DNA of 64,000 nucleotides from Dipylidium caninum. Lineage: Eukaryota; Platyhelminthes; Cestoda; Cyclophyllidea; Dipylidiidae. A program made the translations under genes and the position numbers. This document shows positions 11,912 to 23,479 of this stretch, piece by piece. The notes under the pieces are model-generated. The model was not told where the DNA came from and made no database searches. It saw only the letters and a program-made list of their open reading frames with translations. Location: contig QEYB01001046.1 of the NCBI GenBank assembly GCA_017562135.1, positions 2,542,001-2,606,000 of the forward strand, written 5' to 3'. Each line of letters begins with the position of its first letter. Position 1 is the stretch's first letter.

Positions 11912-12922
11912 TTACCGCATTTTTTGTCGCCTTAAAAAATGTCAGTTTCATAGCTGAAATCAGCTAGATTACCCGAAAGGACGAGTCCATAGAAAACCAC
12001 CTTGTGAGGTCTTAGTGTAGGCTAACATCCCCTTAATCTCAAGTCCACGCGGAACAACGTCCTTATTAAAGAGGTAGTCTCGTTAAACGCTTTCCGTATA
12101 GGACTTCCCTTTTAACAGATTCGAAGGCGCAATCAAACTGGGCCATCTAGAAAATTGATTGGTGGAATTTTTCTACCGCAGATTATTCATACTTGAGAAA
12201 GCACTCGCTTATCAAGAATCCATCAAGCGATTCTGCTTTGAGGAGACAAGGGTACTGCGTATATTTAGTTGACCTCGAGCGTTCATAACAAGGAAACACA
12301 ACGGAATACATGATCCATTAACCCTTAGCTTTTGGAATCAATTAGATTTTGACTGATAATAGTCGTTTCAAACTCACAATCATCTTTTTAACTTTGCTAA
12401 TTACTGTATTCCTCTAAGAACAACTGAACTCATTCTTCCGACTTCTAAAAACGTGATATCTCTTTCCTAGATTTTACTTTAAGGGGAAAGCCGGAACGGT
12501 ACTTCCTCTGCTGGTAGACAAACTTACGCTGAGCTGATACTACATCCTGCCACCTCGTCCTTCAAACAATCCTAGTGATCTCCAATAAATTATATTCTTT
12601 TTAAAAATGAGAACACGTATACACCCTTTAATCACAAATGGAGAAGGGCCTTCGGATTTAGGGTGTAACGTAACTGCAAAGGGAGGGACGGGATGGCCTA
12701 GAGGGAAGGAATCGATAGAGTGACAGGGGGAAAACTCACACTCCAGGTTGAATCCAGTGGCCCATTGTTTTACGACGAAACACAAGGCATCGCGGTGGGC
12801 GAAGACCATTTATCATATAAAAAAGGCTAGATTGATTTCGTGGAGGACAGGTTGCAACACAGTGTATTGGTGGGAGATATAAACAGCATATGAGACTGCA
12901 CATTGATTCATACGAAGGACAA
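11912..12922. other. Convergent intergenic region between the sirtuin and exportin-T genes
   Basis: About 1 kb holds the 3' flanks of two genes that point at each other. An open frame on the minus strand (12809-12540, 89 codons) has no recognisable content. No clear polyadenylation signal stood out on either strand. Confidence 0.45.
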
Positions 12923-15900
12923 TCACCGGAATGAAGAATAGAAGTTCTGTGGGAAACAACAGGAAATGATACACTAGTATATCAGCAAGCATAGGGAGGG
13001 GTCGCAACTCACCTTGACAAATAGCCGGAAATCTGGGAGAGTTTTTGTTCGAAGATTGTCTATGTACAAATCAATGTAATCTCGAGAGAGGTTCTGTCGG
13101 GGAAGGAAGGATTGCAGAAGGAAGTGCTGAAAGACATCACCCTAAAATGACGAGAAGTTGTCAAATTGTGCTTTGAAATGAGGGCGGGGCAAATCGCCCT
13201 CTAACAATGGTAGGGGCAATGTCGATATTAACACAAACTAGCTACTTTGGAGCGTGGTTACGTTGTTCTTTATGCTAAATTATTGCTTATTTAATTAAAA
13301 TTAAAAACAAAAGACTTGAGTCCTCTCAAGTCTCTGAAAAAGTGATCCAAATTGGTATACTTAGATGGAAAGAAATAAAATTCCTGTATTACGAGCGTAA
13401 TTCACCTGGGAAATACACTTATCTGCCTAAGGCTCAAAAAGCTATCGTAGGTTCAGTGGTGGGATTTCAAATCGGAGGGGGGGGGATTTGAGCATAAATC
13501 GCGGCTAATCGAGTTTAGCAGCTGGATATCCTCGATTCTTAAAGAAGCTGAAGGAAACATCTTAAACTTTTCGAATTTATGGCAAAGCAACCCGAAGCCT
13601 TTACAGGACAAGTAAAACTTAGCAAAATCATTCATATCGAAAGGGAGATGAATCAACTTATTGCTATATTCAATAGGCGGTAAATGGAAGATAGCCTGCA
13701 GATTCCAATAAAGAAATAACAGACAAGGGCTTAAGGATTGTAAATAGGCTTTAATAAAGTGGAAGAATGGTCGCATAGTTTTCCAAATGAAAAGAGCTAT
13801 AAAAAACTTGTAAATGAAGGCCATTAACTTACCCTAGCAGAATTGAGGGCGTAGATGCAATCGGTGGCCTCATTGAGAGTCATCACGAATTGAGCGTCGT
13901 CGAGGCGGAAGTTGGGACGAGCAGGAGTGAGAAAAGCGAGGGGCAGGAGATGAGGCAGCAGGAATTTCTCGTAAAAGGCGTTATCATCCGCAAAGTGATT
14001 GATACAGGTTAGGAAGAAGGTAAAGCCATATCGCATGCCCACGGCGTCATCCGCTTCCAAACAAGCCTCAGTGAGACCCACCAGCGAAATGAGAATCTAT
14101 AAATATGTCGAATTTATTGCTAATACAAATCAAGTTCATGTTTGCTTACTTAGTTGGTTACTTACTTTGGCGACGGGAAAAACAATTTGACATAAGCAGA
14201 CGATACTATAACTTATTAAGTTAAAGGGAAAATCCTACGGAAAAAAAGTCGTAGTTCACATATTAGTACCCTTCACTCCTTGAGATTGATCTGTCGTTTA
14301 AAAAACGATAGGAAAGCTGTTAGCGAGTATGGAAATGTGGTCTATTCATGACACGCGCAATGGTATATCAAAGATATCTAGTTTGGATTGTTTTATTGTC
14401 GAGCTGAGCTAGTAATCTCCACGTTGAGAGAACTGAAGCTGCCGCAGAAGTAAGCCCCCCAATGTACAACCGGTATTTTAATCATATACTAAAACGTGAC
14501 AGTTTTAAAAGATCATGATTGGCCGTTTGGAGAGGGAAATCCTGTCACACAGATTAGAATGTACTAAAACAATTCAAGGATATTCTTACGTTGGGAGCTT
14601 CAGACCCGAGAGCGATTAGGATACCGCCGTGTAGAACCTGGCCAATAGTTTGGAGGATCTGGAGGAAGGTACGACGCAAAACGCAGCGTTCCGTCATCGC
14701 TACCATTTGCGTCGCCTCGAGCGGCTCCGAGAGTGCGCTCATGGTCGAGGCAATGAGCGGTGGCAGGCATTCCGACAGCACAGGCAGACAACGTTCCTGC
14801 AAAGAAAGAAACGCTCTACCACAAAACCAATGGAGTAAGACCATGTTTTCGCAATTATTGGACGTGTCTCTGTGAAATTCAAGCGTCAGCTTGACTGAAA
14901 ATAAATCACTTTATTGATTGCGTATTTACTTTGTTTACATGGCGTCGCGTCGAGTGTGTATTGTTTAGCGCTCTAAAATTTCAATAAGTAAAACTAAACC
15001 GTAATTACCGGTTATGTCGGGAGGTAAGGGTAGACGAATTGCAAAAAAAATTTGGAAGGATAGCCTCAAATTAGCTACACCAAACCAAGAAGGTATGAAC
15101 AACTTTTTGGTCTCAGAGCACAACCAATAATGACCTTAAAATCGATGATGAACAGCCTTGATTTACTGGGGTCATGTCTTGATGGTCTTGACAATGAGGT
15201 TGGCACTAGGCCATGAGGCCGAATGAGACACGTTCAAGTCGGGGGGAAGAGCGTGTGAAAAGTTCAGCACGAACACTGTAAAAGCCTGACTTAACACGCG
15301 AAATTTTATCGCTGTTGAGTAATAATTGCTTATAGAGTCATACGTAAGCAGAAAAAGACTGGAATAAACCGACTCTAGTATTGTCGCGTAGGGGAACGAA
15401 AGTAAAATAAGCCTGAAAAAGCAGTTGAAATATTTTCAACGTCACTTTCCAATGAGTCATCCTATCGAACGGGTAAAAAGTACCAAGACAATCGCGGCCC
15501 AATAACCAACCAAAAACAGATAATAAGGGCTCAGAATTGGATATCAGGTTAATGTACCTTGTATCGAAGAGCGAGCTGACTGAAAAGAGGCATATGTTCC
15601 CTCAGTTCCCTCCACCTAACGTCGGGGTCTTGCAAACGCATACCGGGATCAGTGGAATGTCGCACACAGAGAAAATGCGACGATGCTGTTGAGATAGCTA
15701 GAAGAAGAAGGTCGGAAGCGGTCTGATCCGTGCCACCATCGTCACGACCTCCGCCGACGCCCCCATTGTCGGCCACGGGTGAGACAGGGGTATTTGCAGT
15801 GGAGTGGTGGCTAGACTTTATCACAACGGTGCACTCCGGCCCGATGGAACTTATGAGACGATGAATATAAGCGCGGACGCCGGCGCAAGCAGCAGCTCGA

Positions 15901-18900
15901 CCCGGCGTCCCTGCTAGAGGCGGCATCAGTGTGAGGCTGCTCACCACCACATCTAGGATCTCCATCAAAATATACACGTACTCTGGTTCCGGTGGCGGCT
16001 GTGGGGACATTACACGCGTTGTCCGACTAGATGAATGGAAAAAAAACATTCATTGTCATGCGACTTCGAATTTAACTATGAAAAACAGGTTAGCCTGTCA
16101 CACGCATTCCACCATATTGCGGATTTATTAGTAGGCTGGGAGACTGCGTTAGGGTTTAACGATGTACAATAACCGTCAAGAGCTCTGGATTGTATCCAAT
16201 ACAGATTTCCAAACGTAGGTGGTGGGTACAGACATTTTAGTCCTAACCCTACACACAAATGATTGAAACCAATCTTTACCATTTAGGAGAAATATACATA
16301 TTTTTCGAGGGTGGCTTTCATGTCGTCCTGAAAACCTGAAATCACTGATAAGAAACAATAAAAGCTAAAGAAAACCCACGTGATGAGATCAGCAGCCTGT
16401 TTAACAACGGTACCACGGGCTTCAGCGACATCGGGGTCCTTTTCTTGGGTCAGTAAACGTACCATCTGGGGAAATTGGAGGAGGACAGGCTGGAGGAGCA
16501 TGGCAAAGAGCCGCGCCGCCCCCGCGACACCCTCACCTCCGGCGGAAGAGCATGCCGAAATAAGATGAGCGCAGGACTCATAGAGGAAACTCTGTTCTGT
16601 TATGGAGAATAAACGTTGCGAATTCGCCGCAATGGCTAGAAATAGTCAATAGGGTTTTATGAACATGCGTAGTGGTAAGTATCAAGAACGGTTCAGAATG
16701 AATCAGACGTTAATAAACAGCCATGATCAAAATCGCCAAGTGGCATTGACCAAGATGTGTAGCTATTCAGGACAATAATAGGCTAAAATATCAAGATTGC
16801 TCTCTTATTTAATGATATGTCGTCACCTCTAGAAAAAAATCCATATAATTACCACCATTGAGAGGAGCTGAGAAAGGTTGGGAAAGCCCGTTAAAACCCT
16901 TCTGTCCAGCGAATTCAGGCGTTGAATCAAGGGTGAGAAGGCTCTCCAATTGATGTAAAATCTCTTCCGTATGTGGTCCGAATACAGACCTAAAATATAT
17001 GGCACACATAGAGGTAATAGATTACGGTGCCAGATTTCAATTAAACAATAAAGTACGCAACACCACGCAAAACCCAGGATGCACCTGCACTTGTACAGAA
17101 AAATCGCGAAATCCCTCTTAACACTGCAACGGCGGGTTGGCGAGATCCCCGCAAACTATCCATATATTTCAAAGGGCAAGAACAAGTAAATATGGAACCA
17201 GAGATGAACAACTCATGTCACATCTCAATAGTTGTGTGCGTTAGAATAACAGACACAATTTGGGCAATGACCAGATAAAAATGAGTATATTACCGTGACA
17301 ATAGTAAGCGCGGTTGAGGCGGAAGGCTCAGAAATTTAGAGGAATGACAAGGAATTGCAAATAGCAATACTAAAAACTTGTAGAGAAGAGAATGTACATA
17401 TAGGTAATGTTCCAGGGTATTTTGGCTTAACAAATTTTTGGAGACAATGATTTAAATAAACAACGAAAGTATAAGCATAAGTCACGCCATATTAGTCTGT
17501 AATGATACTCTTTTGAGTATCAGGCATTGGATTTGGTCAGCAGGCATAGGCAACCCGATTTTAGCTGTTAGATACGCCACAGTAATCGCCTACCAATCAT
17601 ATTACTGGTGTTCTCGCAAGGTTGTGAAGACAGTGAACGTACGCTTCCATAGAAAAAAGTTGAAAGCGGTTTACTGCCAGTCTCATTCAGAAAATTAGGT
17701 TTTGAATGTGTCGTAAACGAAGTGACAACAGTGTACAAATAACTCACTTGTGATATTTGATAAAGCGGCTGAAGAGGTAGGCACATCGGCATCGGACCTT
17801 TAAATTAGGATTACGAAGACCGCGCTCGTCCAAGAAGGCAGCCTAGATTTAAAAAAATAAGGGAAAAGTACAAGCATAATTGTTTCCGAAAGCTAGGAAT
17901 TAAGACTTACCAAAACATCAAAGAGAAACTTGGGCGATGCGTTAAAAAACTTATCATATCGGCCGATTATTTCAAAGAAAGTCAACTGAATTGGACAATA
18001 GGCGATGGCAGAAATATTGCTGCAGCAGATAGTAGCCATAATTTCGCACATTTTGGAGCTGTATGCATAACATCCTGAAAAGTGATCGTTCTTTGGAGCC
18101 TTGTAGAATTCACCAATGACGAAGAAGAGATAGAGACAGGATTCCAACCTGCCCAAAATCGGTTTTTCAATCTCCTCTACCAGCATGCTAGGAGGAAGCT
18201 GAGACAGGGTATGCTGGAGGAGAGAGAGGATGCCTTCCAGCACCAGGCCGCTATCAATTTTAGCAATACCACGAATGAGTGAAAGATACTCCTGTCGATC
18301 GGCCTCGAAGTCTTCCTACGAGGACATTAATATTAAACAGTATTATTTTGGGTAAGTAGGAAAAAGAATAACTCGCAAAACCTACACTTTCCTCACAAGT
18401 CTTGTCCGTCGGATACTTCATTTTTTCCATAAGAACTCTAAATAGCTGTTGAAGTTTAAAGAGACGACTTTGCGTCAGTTCAAGGTAAATTTTCGCTTTT
18501 GCAGAACCATTGATAACATGGGGCTTTCCTTGGGTTTTTTCTTTTAACAATTCCAAATAATCCCCCACGAACATTATGACAGGGAGACCAACATCGTTAT
18601 CCTCATATGCTAACAGCTTTGTACCGATGTCCAGAGTCAATTCAAGTTTCTTCACACACTCATCATAAGCCGTTTGCCATGATAAATGTTCAGTGGAGAC
18701 AGCCGAAGCGTTACACGCCATTAGTTCTCTGAAAATTGAAATAAGGTCTCCAAATCGAAAACAAAGAATGAAATAAGACAGAGACGCATACCTGAACGAA
18801 ATAGTGAGATTAAAGCCCACACTCCCAATACAATTGGAAAACTCCTGAAGAAAGTTTACAATTTCTGAATCATCCTCGTCATAACCATTATCCAAGTTTA

Positions 18901-20028
18901 GGTTCGATGAAGTGTATCGAAGTGCCCGAGCAGTGATGGGGGCATTAATTAATGGTTCCAGTACTTGGGGCCAAAGGCCGAGAATTAGTGACAATTTTTC
19001 AGGAAACGCAGGCATTCCCTTAGTAACAAGCCCCTTTAATAAGAAACATGCACTTTGATGAACTGCTGGTTCGGCAAATTGTAGGAGCGAATGAAGGAGG
19101 CCAATAAATTCCTCATTGACAACAAGTTTTATGTCAATCCACAGAATGTACAAACCCATGACTCTCAAGCAAAGAGAAATGAGTTTCAACTCCTGAGCAT
19201 TATTTACTTGTAAATTTTTCTAAAAGAAAAAAGCAAGTGATAAAGAAGGCCTGAGGAGATTAGTGAAAAGGTGTCAAACATACCAATAATAAAATGAGGA
19301 TCTCGACGATGGATGGTAAACAAGTCATTCTCATTGAGTCTTTTATGTCAGAAGTTCTGAGAAACTGTTCGTTAGTTAGATTAAGATTGCGATTAAAAAC
19401 GATGGAATCCAATTCTTGCAAAACCTCTAAGAAAACGTCCAGTAAGTTCAGAAGAACAGGATTAGTTTCAAATAATGGAGGAGACAGTTGCTGAACTAAA
19501 TATAAATAAACTTAGAGGTAGCCATTTACCTCCGAATTCTGAAAAAAGTTTTAAAAACTCATCGAAAAGAGTCGGCCACGTAGCGGGATAATATCTCATG
19601 ACAGCCAAACACACACACTGTGCCACTTTCCTTCTCAGTATGCCTGACTGAACCCGACCACCAAGGCAGGTAACATACAATTTCACCCATTTCCTGAGAA
19701 ATTCAGACACTTTTTGGACTTCAGTAGACGACGTCGGGTGAGTCGATAACCTAAAATTCAAGCTATGCGTAACTGATGCTTACGGATTCTTAAGGAAATT
19801 CTCGATGCAACAACAGCATGCGAACAATGCAGCAGAATTTTGCAAATCTGTAATTTGTTGCTGTGAAATACAATTCTCAAGCTCAGATAAAAGAAAGTTA
19901 GCACAAATTTCCCAGTTATCCTCCGAACTCAGGTGGTCAATCATATTGACTAGTCTTTGCTGCTGTTCCTTAGACCCACTCCCATTCGACAGATCAACGG
20001 TTTGCAAACTCGCGAGGAAGTCACTCAT
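12923..20028 (-). CDS. XPOT: Exportin-T (nuclear export receptor for tRNA), about 15 exons
   Basis: Exportin-T is a karyopherin built of HEAT repeats that carries mature tRNA out of the nucleus with RanGTP. Exons in transcript order: 20028-19784, 19750-19530, 19495-19284, 19219-18792, 18728-18386, 18315-17911, 17842-17748, 16989-16827, 16591-16376, 16327-16298, 15998-15558, 14796-14590, 14096-13833, 13141-13013, 12946-12923. They stay in phase and give about 1140 aa, against 962 in human. Family-like stretches include FFEIIGRYDKFF, AYLFSRFIK, VRAYIHRLI, LRRTFLQILQTIG and FRLDDAQFV. Exons 9-11 (16591-15558) have the least certain borders; for exon 11 an alternative acceptor at 16026 exists. 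The first two introns are 33 and 34 nt, later ones up to about 760 nt. Exon 11 contains a low-complexity Gly/Asp/Ser insert that lengthens the protein. The last exon encodes only seven residues plus the stop. It is divergent from the hyccin-like gene. Confidence 0.9.
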
Positions 20029-20670
20029 TCTTGATGCTTCGTTTAAGATGGACAGCGTAGAGAAACACGCAACCCGTGTGCAGCTGGGAATTCAATGAGC
20101 TATCTCTCATCAAAAACATTTAAACAAGCGAAACGTGGTCTTGCTCTTTTCCACATGAATGAAATTTTCATCAATTTAGCCATGACTAGCGTTAGCAAGG
20201 TCTAAATTTGTACAAGACAAGTTATATCGAGATAATTTGGCGTATTCAGTGTTAGAAGCGCGAACAGAAGGCCTTCCCGAAACTTGACAGAAACTCATAT
20301 ACTTCGGTTACCCAAAATCAAACCCGCATGAACCCTGCAGTTTTCGTTATTTTTATAACCATGGACAGAAATTATAAAAGGGACTCCATTTAACTACATG
20401 TGTTTCTTGCAGTATCCTTCTTACACCTTTCTTTATCTACATGTCCCATATTATAGGTTTATATACACGCATGTAAACAGCTTTACATGAGGTCATATAA
20501 CATCATTTTTGGAGGTCAGATATCACATATAACGTCTCAACCCGTAACCGATCCCAACAACAACTTCAGCTGTTTAATTTCTGCTTGCTTATTGGTTGAT
20601 TTTTACTTCGGGCGTCGGCCCCTTTTACTGGTTGCGGCTTTTCTGCTGGCGGTGTTGTGGATCTGAGGGA
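20029..20670. promoter_or_regulatory. Bidirectional promoter region between exportin-T and the hyccin-like gene
   Basis: Start codons of two divergently transcribed genes are 642 bp apart (20028 minus and 20671 plus). A short GC-richer patch (about 20605-20660) precedes the hyccin-like start. I see no TATA box. The region most likely drives both genes, which is an inference from spacing and orientation. Confidence 0.5.
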
Positions 20671-23479
20671 ATGACGGATTCTGAGCGGGTGAGTTCTTTA
20701 ATGCCATTACAATACATATTTTTATTTATCTTGCGGACCAAATGAAACCGTCTATGAACTAAAGGTCATACAATTGATAAGTTTTTTCGCTCTTTGTTGT
20801 ACTGTCCTTATTCTAACTGGATGTTCCGTTGGACATACGGCTTGATTTTACATTTTATGTAATAGTAGCCACACCCTTACTAATGGCATGTTATAGGTTC
20901 GTAATGCTTTATGAAATATATTTCTCATGGGTGCCGCTTATTTTAATGAAATCTTTGCCTCCAATGTTGGGTTTCTATTAAGAAAACCACATCTATTGCG
21001 AAATATACTCCATTTGTGGAGTGTCCTGCCTATTTAGTTCAGCCTCTTTTTCTTCAGGGTCTATCATCGTCGTTACGGTTTTTTTAATAGTAGTAATTCG
21101 TTATTTCTCATGTTCGTCCTTTCATCCACTTTCATCAGATTTTGGCGATTAACCTTTAAGGTTATAGAGTCACTATAAAACACACTGAAAATGCCTCATT
21201 TTCCTGGCATTGCAATTGCAATGGTGCCTTAGATTCAAATACGCACTTATTATTCCACGTCTGCTTAATCCTCTTGCGCAATCTGCAGCGGTTCAACCCA
21301 ACAATTGAGTTATGTGATTTTCAACTATATGGGTTCGCATGGGTCTACCTTTTCAAATAGGGGTGATTGCTTACATCTTTGTGGGTCTTCACTCCAACAT
21401 TTTGCTCTAATTCTGCTTTATCATGAATCATGTCAATTTGGTCCTCCGGTATCTGTTTTGCGTATTGGCTAACAACTTCCCCGCAGAAATTTTGTCACGA
21501 AAGCTTATGAAAAATTTTCCTTTCCTGTAAAGCTACATTTATTCTCGTTTTTATCATATTTCAAGTATTAAAATTGGCGGTACCGTGTTTGATTATTAGT
21601 TATCTGTAAGATGTGGCCGTCAATCTCTATTGGACCCTTTTATGTAAATTCTTGCCTTTATTCAATACCATTTTGCTCATAGATTCTACCAATATTCAGA
21701 ATTTTTTTCACATTTCCTGATTCATCAAGTTTGTTTATAAAAAACATTTATTTGTATGGTTCTTAAGACGATCATTCTGCCCTTCAGATATAACACTTTT
21801 AAGTATAAATCAAGTCACACCAAAACAAAAAAAGTCTGAGTTGTTTCAGTACCTTTTTATTGAGGCAAAATTTTTCCTCTGCAAACCTCCTGATTTATTG
21901 ACTTCTTGAGCCTTTTTTATCTTTTTCCCGGAAGGTGAGGTCAAAAATTCAGAGTCTCTTTCAATGGCTCAAGAATTATTCCCTCCAACCCAGACCTGAA
22001 CTGCTTGAGGGTTCCAAGCTCATGTATGATGTGGAGGTGGTGGAAGGCATCGTTAAAACTCTCAATGAGTTTTCCTCTCCGAAGGATATTCACGGCATCT
22101 GCCGCACCTTCTACGAAGCCTATCTTTCAGGGGACAAAAAGTCGAGGTTCCTCGTAATTCTCCTCCTCCCTACCATGCTCAATACGTACTTCGTTCACCT
22201 CCATGGCAATGAATCAGTGACGGCTGTGGTTGCATCACCGACAGAGGTTAAGCAAACCACTCCTCCTCGCTTCCGTCGTGATTCCCAACCCATTTTTCTC
22301 CTTGATGGTGCTCCTTCTACCAATTCATTAGAGTCACTCGCCTTTCTCCTTTCCGAATTCTGTCAGCTTGCTCCGGCTTTCATTCGTTTCCCCGAATATT
22401 ACCGCAGTGGTATAACTAATTTACCTAATTATCAAGTCGCCTCTGTCTATCATTCTCCTCCCTTCAGCATTGCTACAAAACCCCAACCATCCAAAACTGC
22501 AGTTATTGACAACCCCCCCATGGCAAAAAGCAACGCCTGCACAACTCCGACATTAAGTCGTGCCCCTACCATCGATACTCTTTCCTCTCCATTATTCTCC
22601 AACTTTGATCCTGCCTGTATAGTTCGTATTTACGTAGATGCTCTCACGCGTCAGTTTGTGAAAAGCACAGAGGAACAACAAGGCATCGTTCACGTTTCCA
22701 TTCGAACTTTTTGTGACCTTGTCGAGAGCCTTACTGATTTGAACACGAAGCGTGTCCTTTGTAGTAACCACAACCACTTGGCTCTCCTTATTGACCTAGG
22801 TATAACTATAGACAAAATTCTCTTCATGCTCTCCTTTGAGCTTTACCACCCAGCAAACCCGGGTGCCTCTTCCTCACCTTCAAATGTCGCAAAATTTCTG
22901 AAAAATCGGTTGTATGGGGATCTCTTGCCGAAACTCGAACGTTACGCTAGCTACCATTGTTTTGTCCCTGTACTTTTGTTGGTAAGCGCCGTACAAAATG
23001 CCTGGCGCCTACGCTTTAATGACTCTGCCTTCACCAGCGCTGCTGCTATGATATCTCTTTATCGCAGGGTTTGGCTTTCATCTGATGAAGCAGCAGACCT
23101 CTCGGATGCTAGTCCAGATGAGGAGAAGGACGGCGCATTTGCGATTACCCCCGGTCACAGACGTTCCGTTTTTACGAACGCCAACTTCCGTGCCGAACCA
23201 GTCGCGGAGGACATTCCCATCAGCGGTGATCAGGAAGGGGCGACGGACCGACGGTGGAAGCCCCATTTGTATCGCAACCATAACCTCACCCTCGGTTCTC
23301 AAAATCATATCCGTCGCCACCATTTCTATCATCAGCAGCCACAAGAATACTCTGGGGAGAATCTGGCAAGGAGTACCGAAGATCTCCGCTCTGTCCTTTC
23401 TTCCTCTTCGCTGAGTTTAAATCAGGAGGGCCGGTACCACAGGCGGTTTTGGAGCAGACACAGGCAGGAAAAGGGTTAA
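20671..23479 (+). CDS. Hyccin/FAM126-like protein, two exons
   Basis: Hyccin (FAM126A) is the subunit that, with TTC7 and EFR3, holds PI4-kinase alpha at the plasma membrane. Exon 1 is only 18 nt (20671-20688, encoding MTDSER, then GTGAGT). Exon 2 is 21935-23479 after a CCCGGAAG acceptor; both junctions are phase 0, giving about 520 aa. The beginning of exon 2 (QSLFQWLKNYSL, then a helical segment with FYEAYLSGDKKSRF and LLPTMLNTYF) matches the order of the hyccin N-terminal domain. Later, YQVASVYHSPPF and FVPVLLLVSAVQNAWRLR resemble hyccin segments. The C-terminal 120 residues are Ser, Arg and His rich and look disordered, as in hyccin. Similarity is moderate and recalled, so the family call is less certain than the gene itself. 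The single intron is 1246 nt and AT-rich. Confidence 0.68.

Noticed and set aside
13453..13824. 123-codon minus-strand open frame inside exportin-T
   Set aside because: It lies within the intron between exons 13833-14096 and 13013-13141, which join in phase without it, and it resembles no exportin segment.
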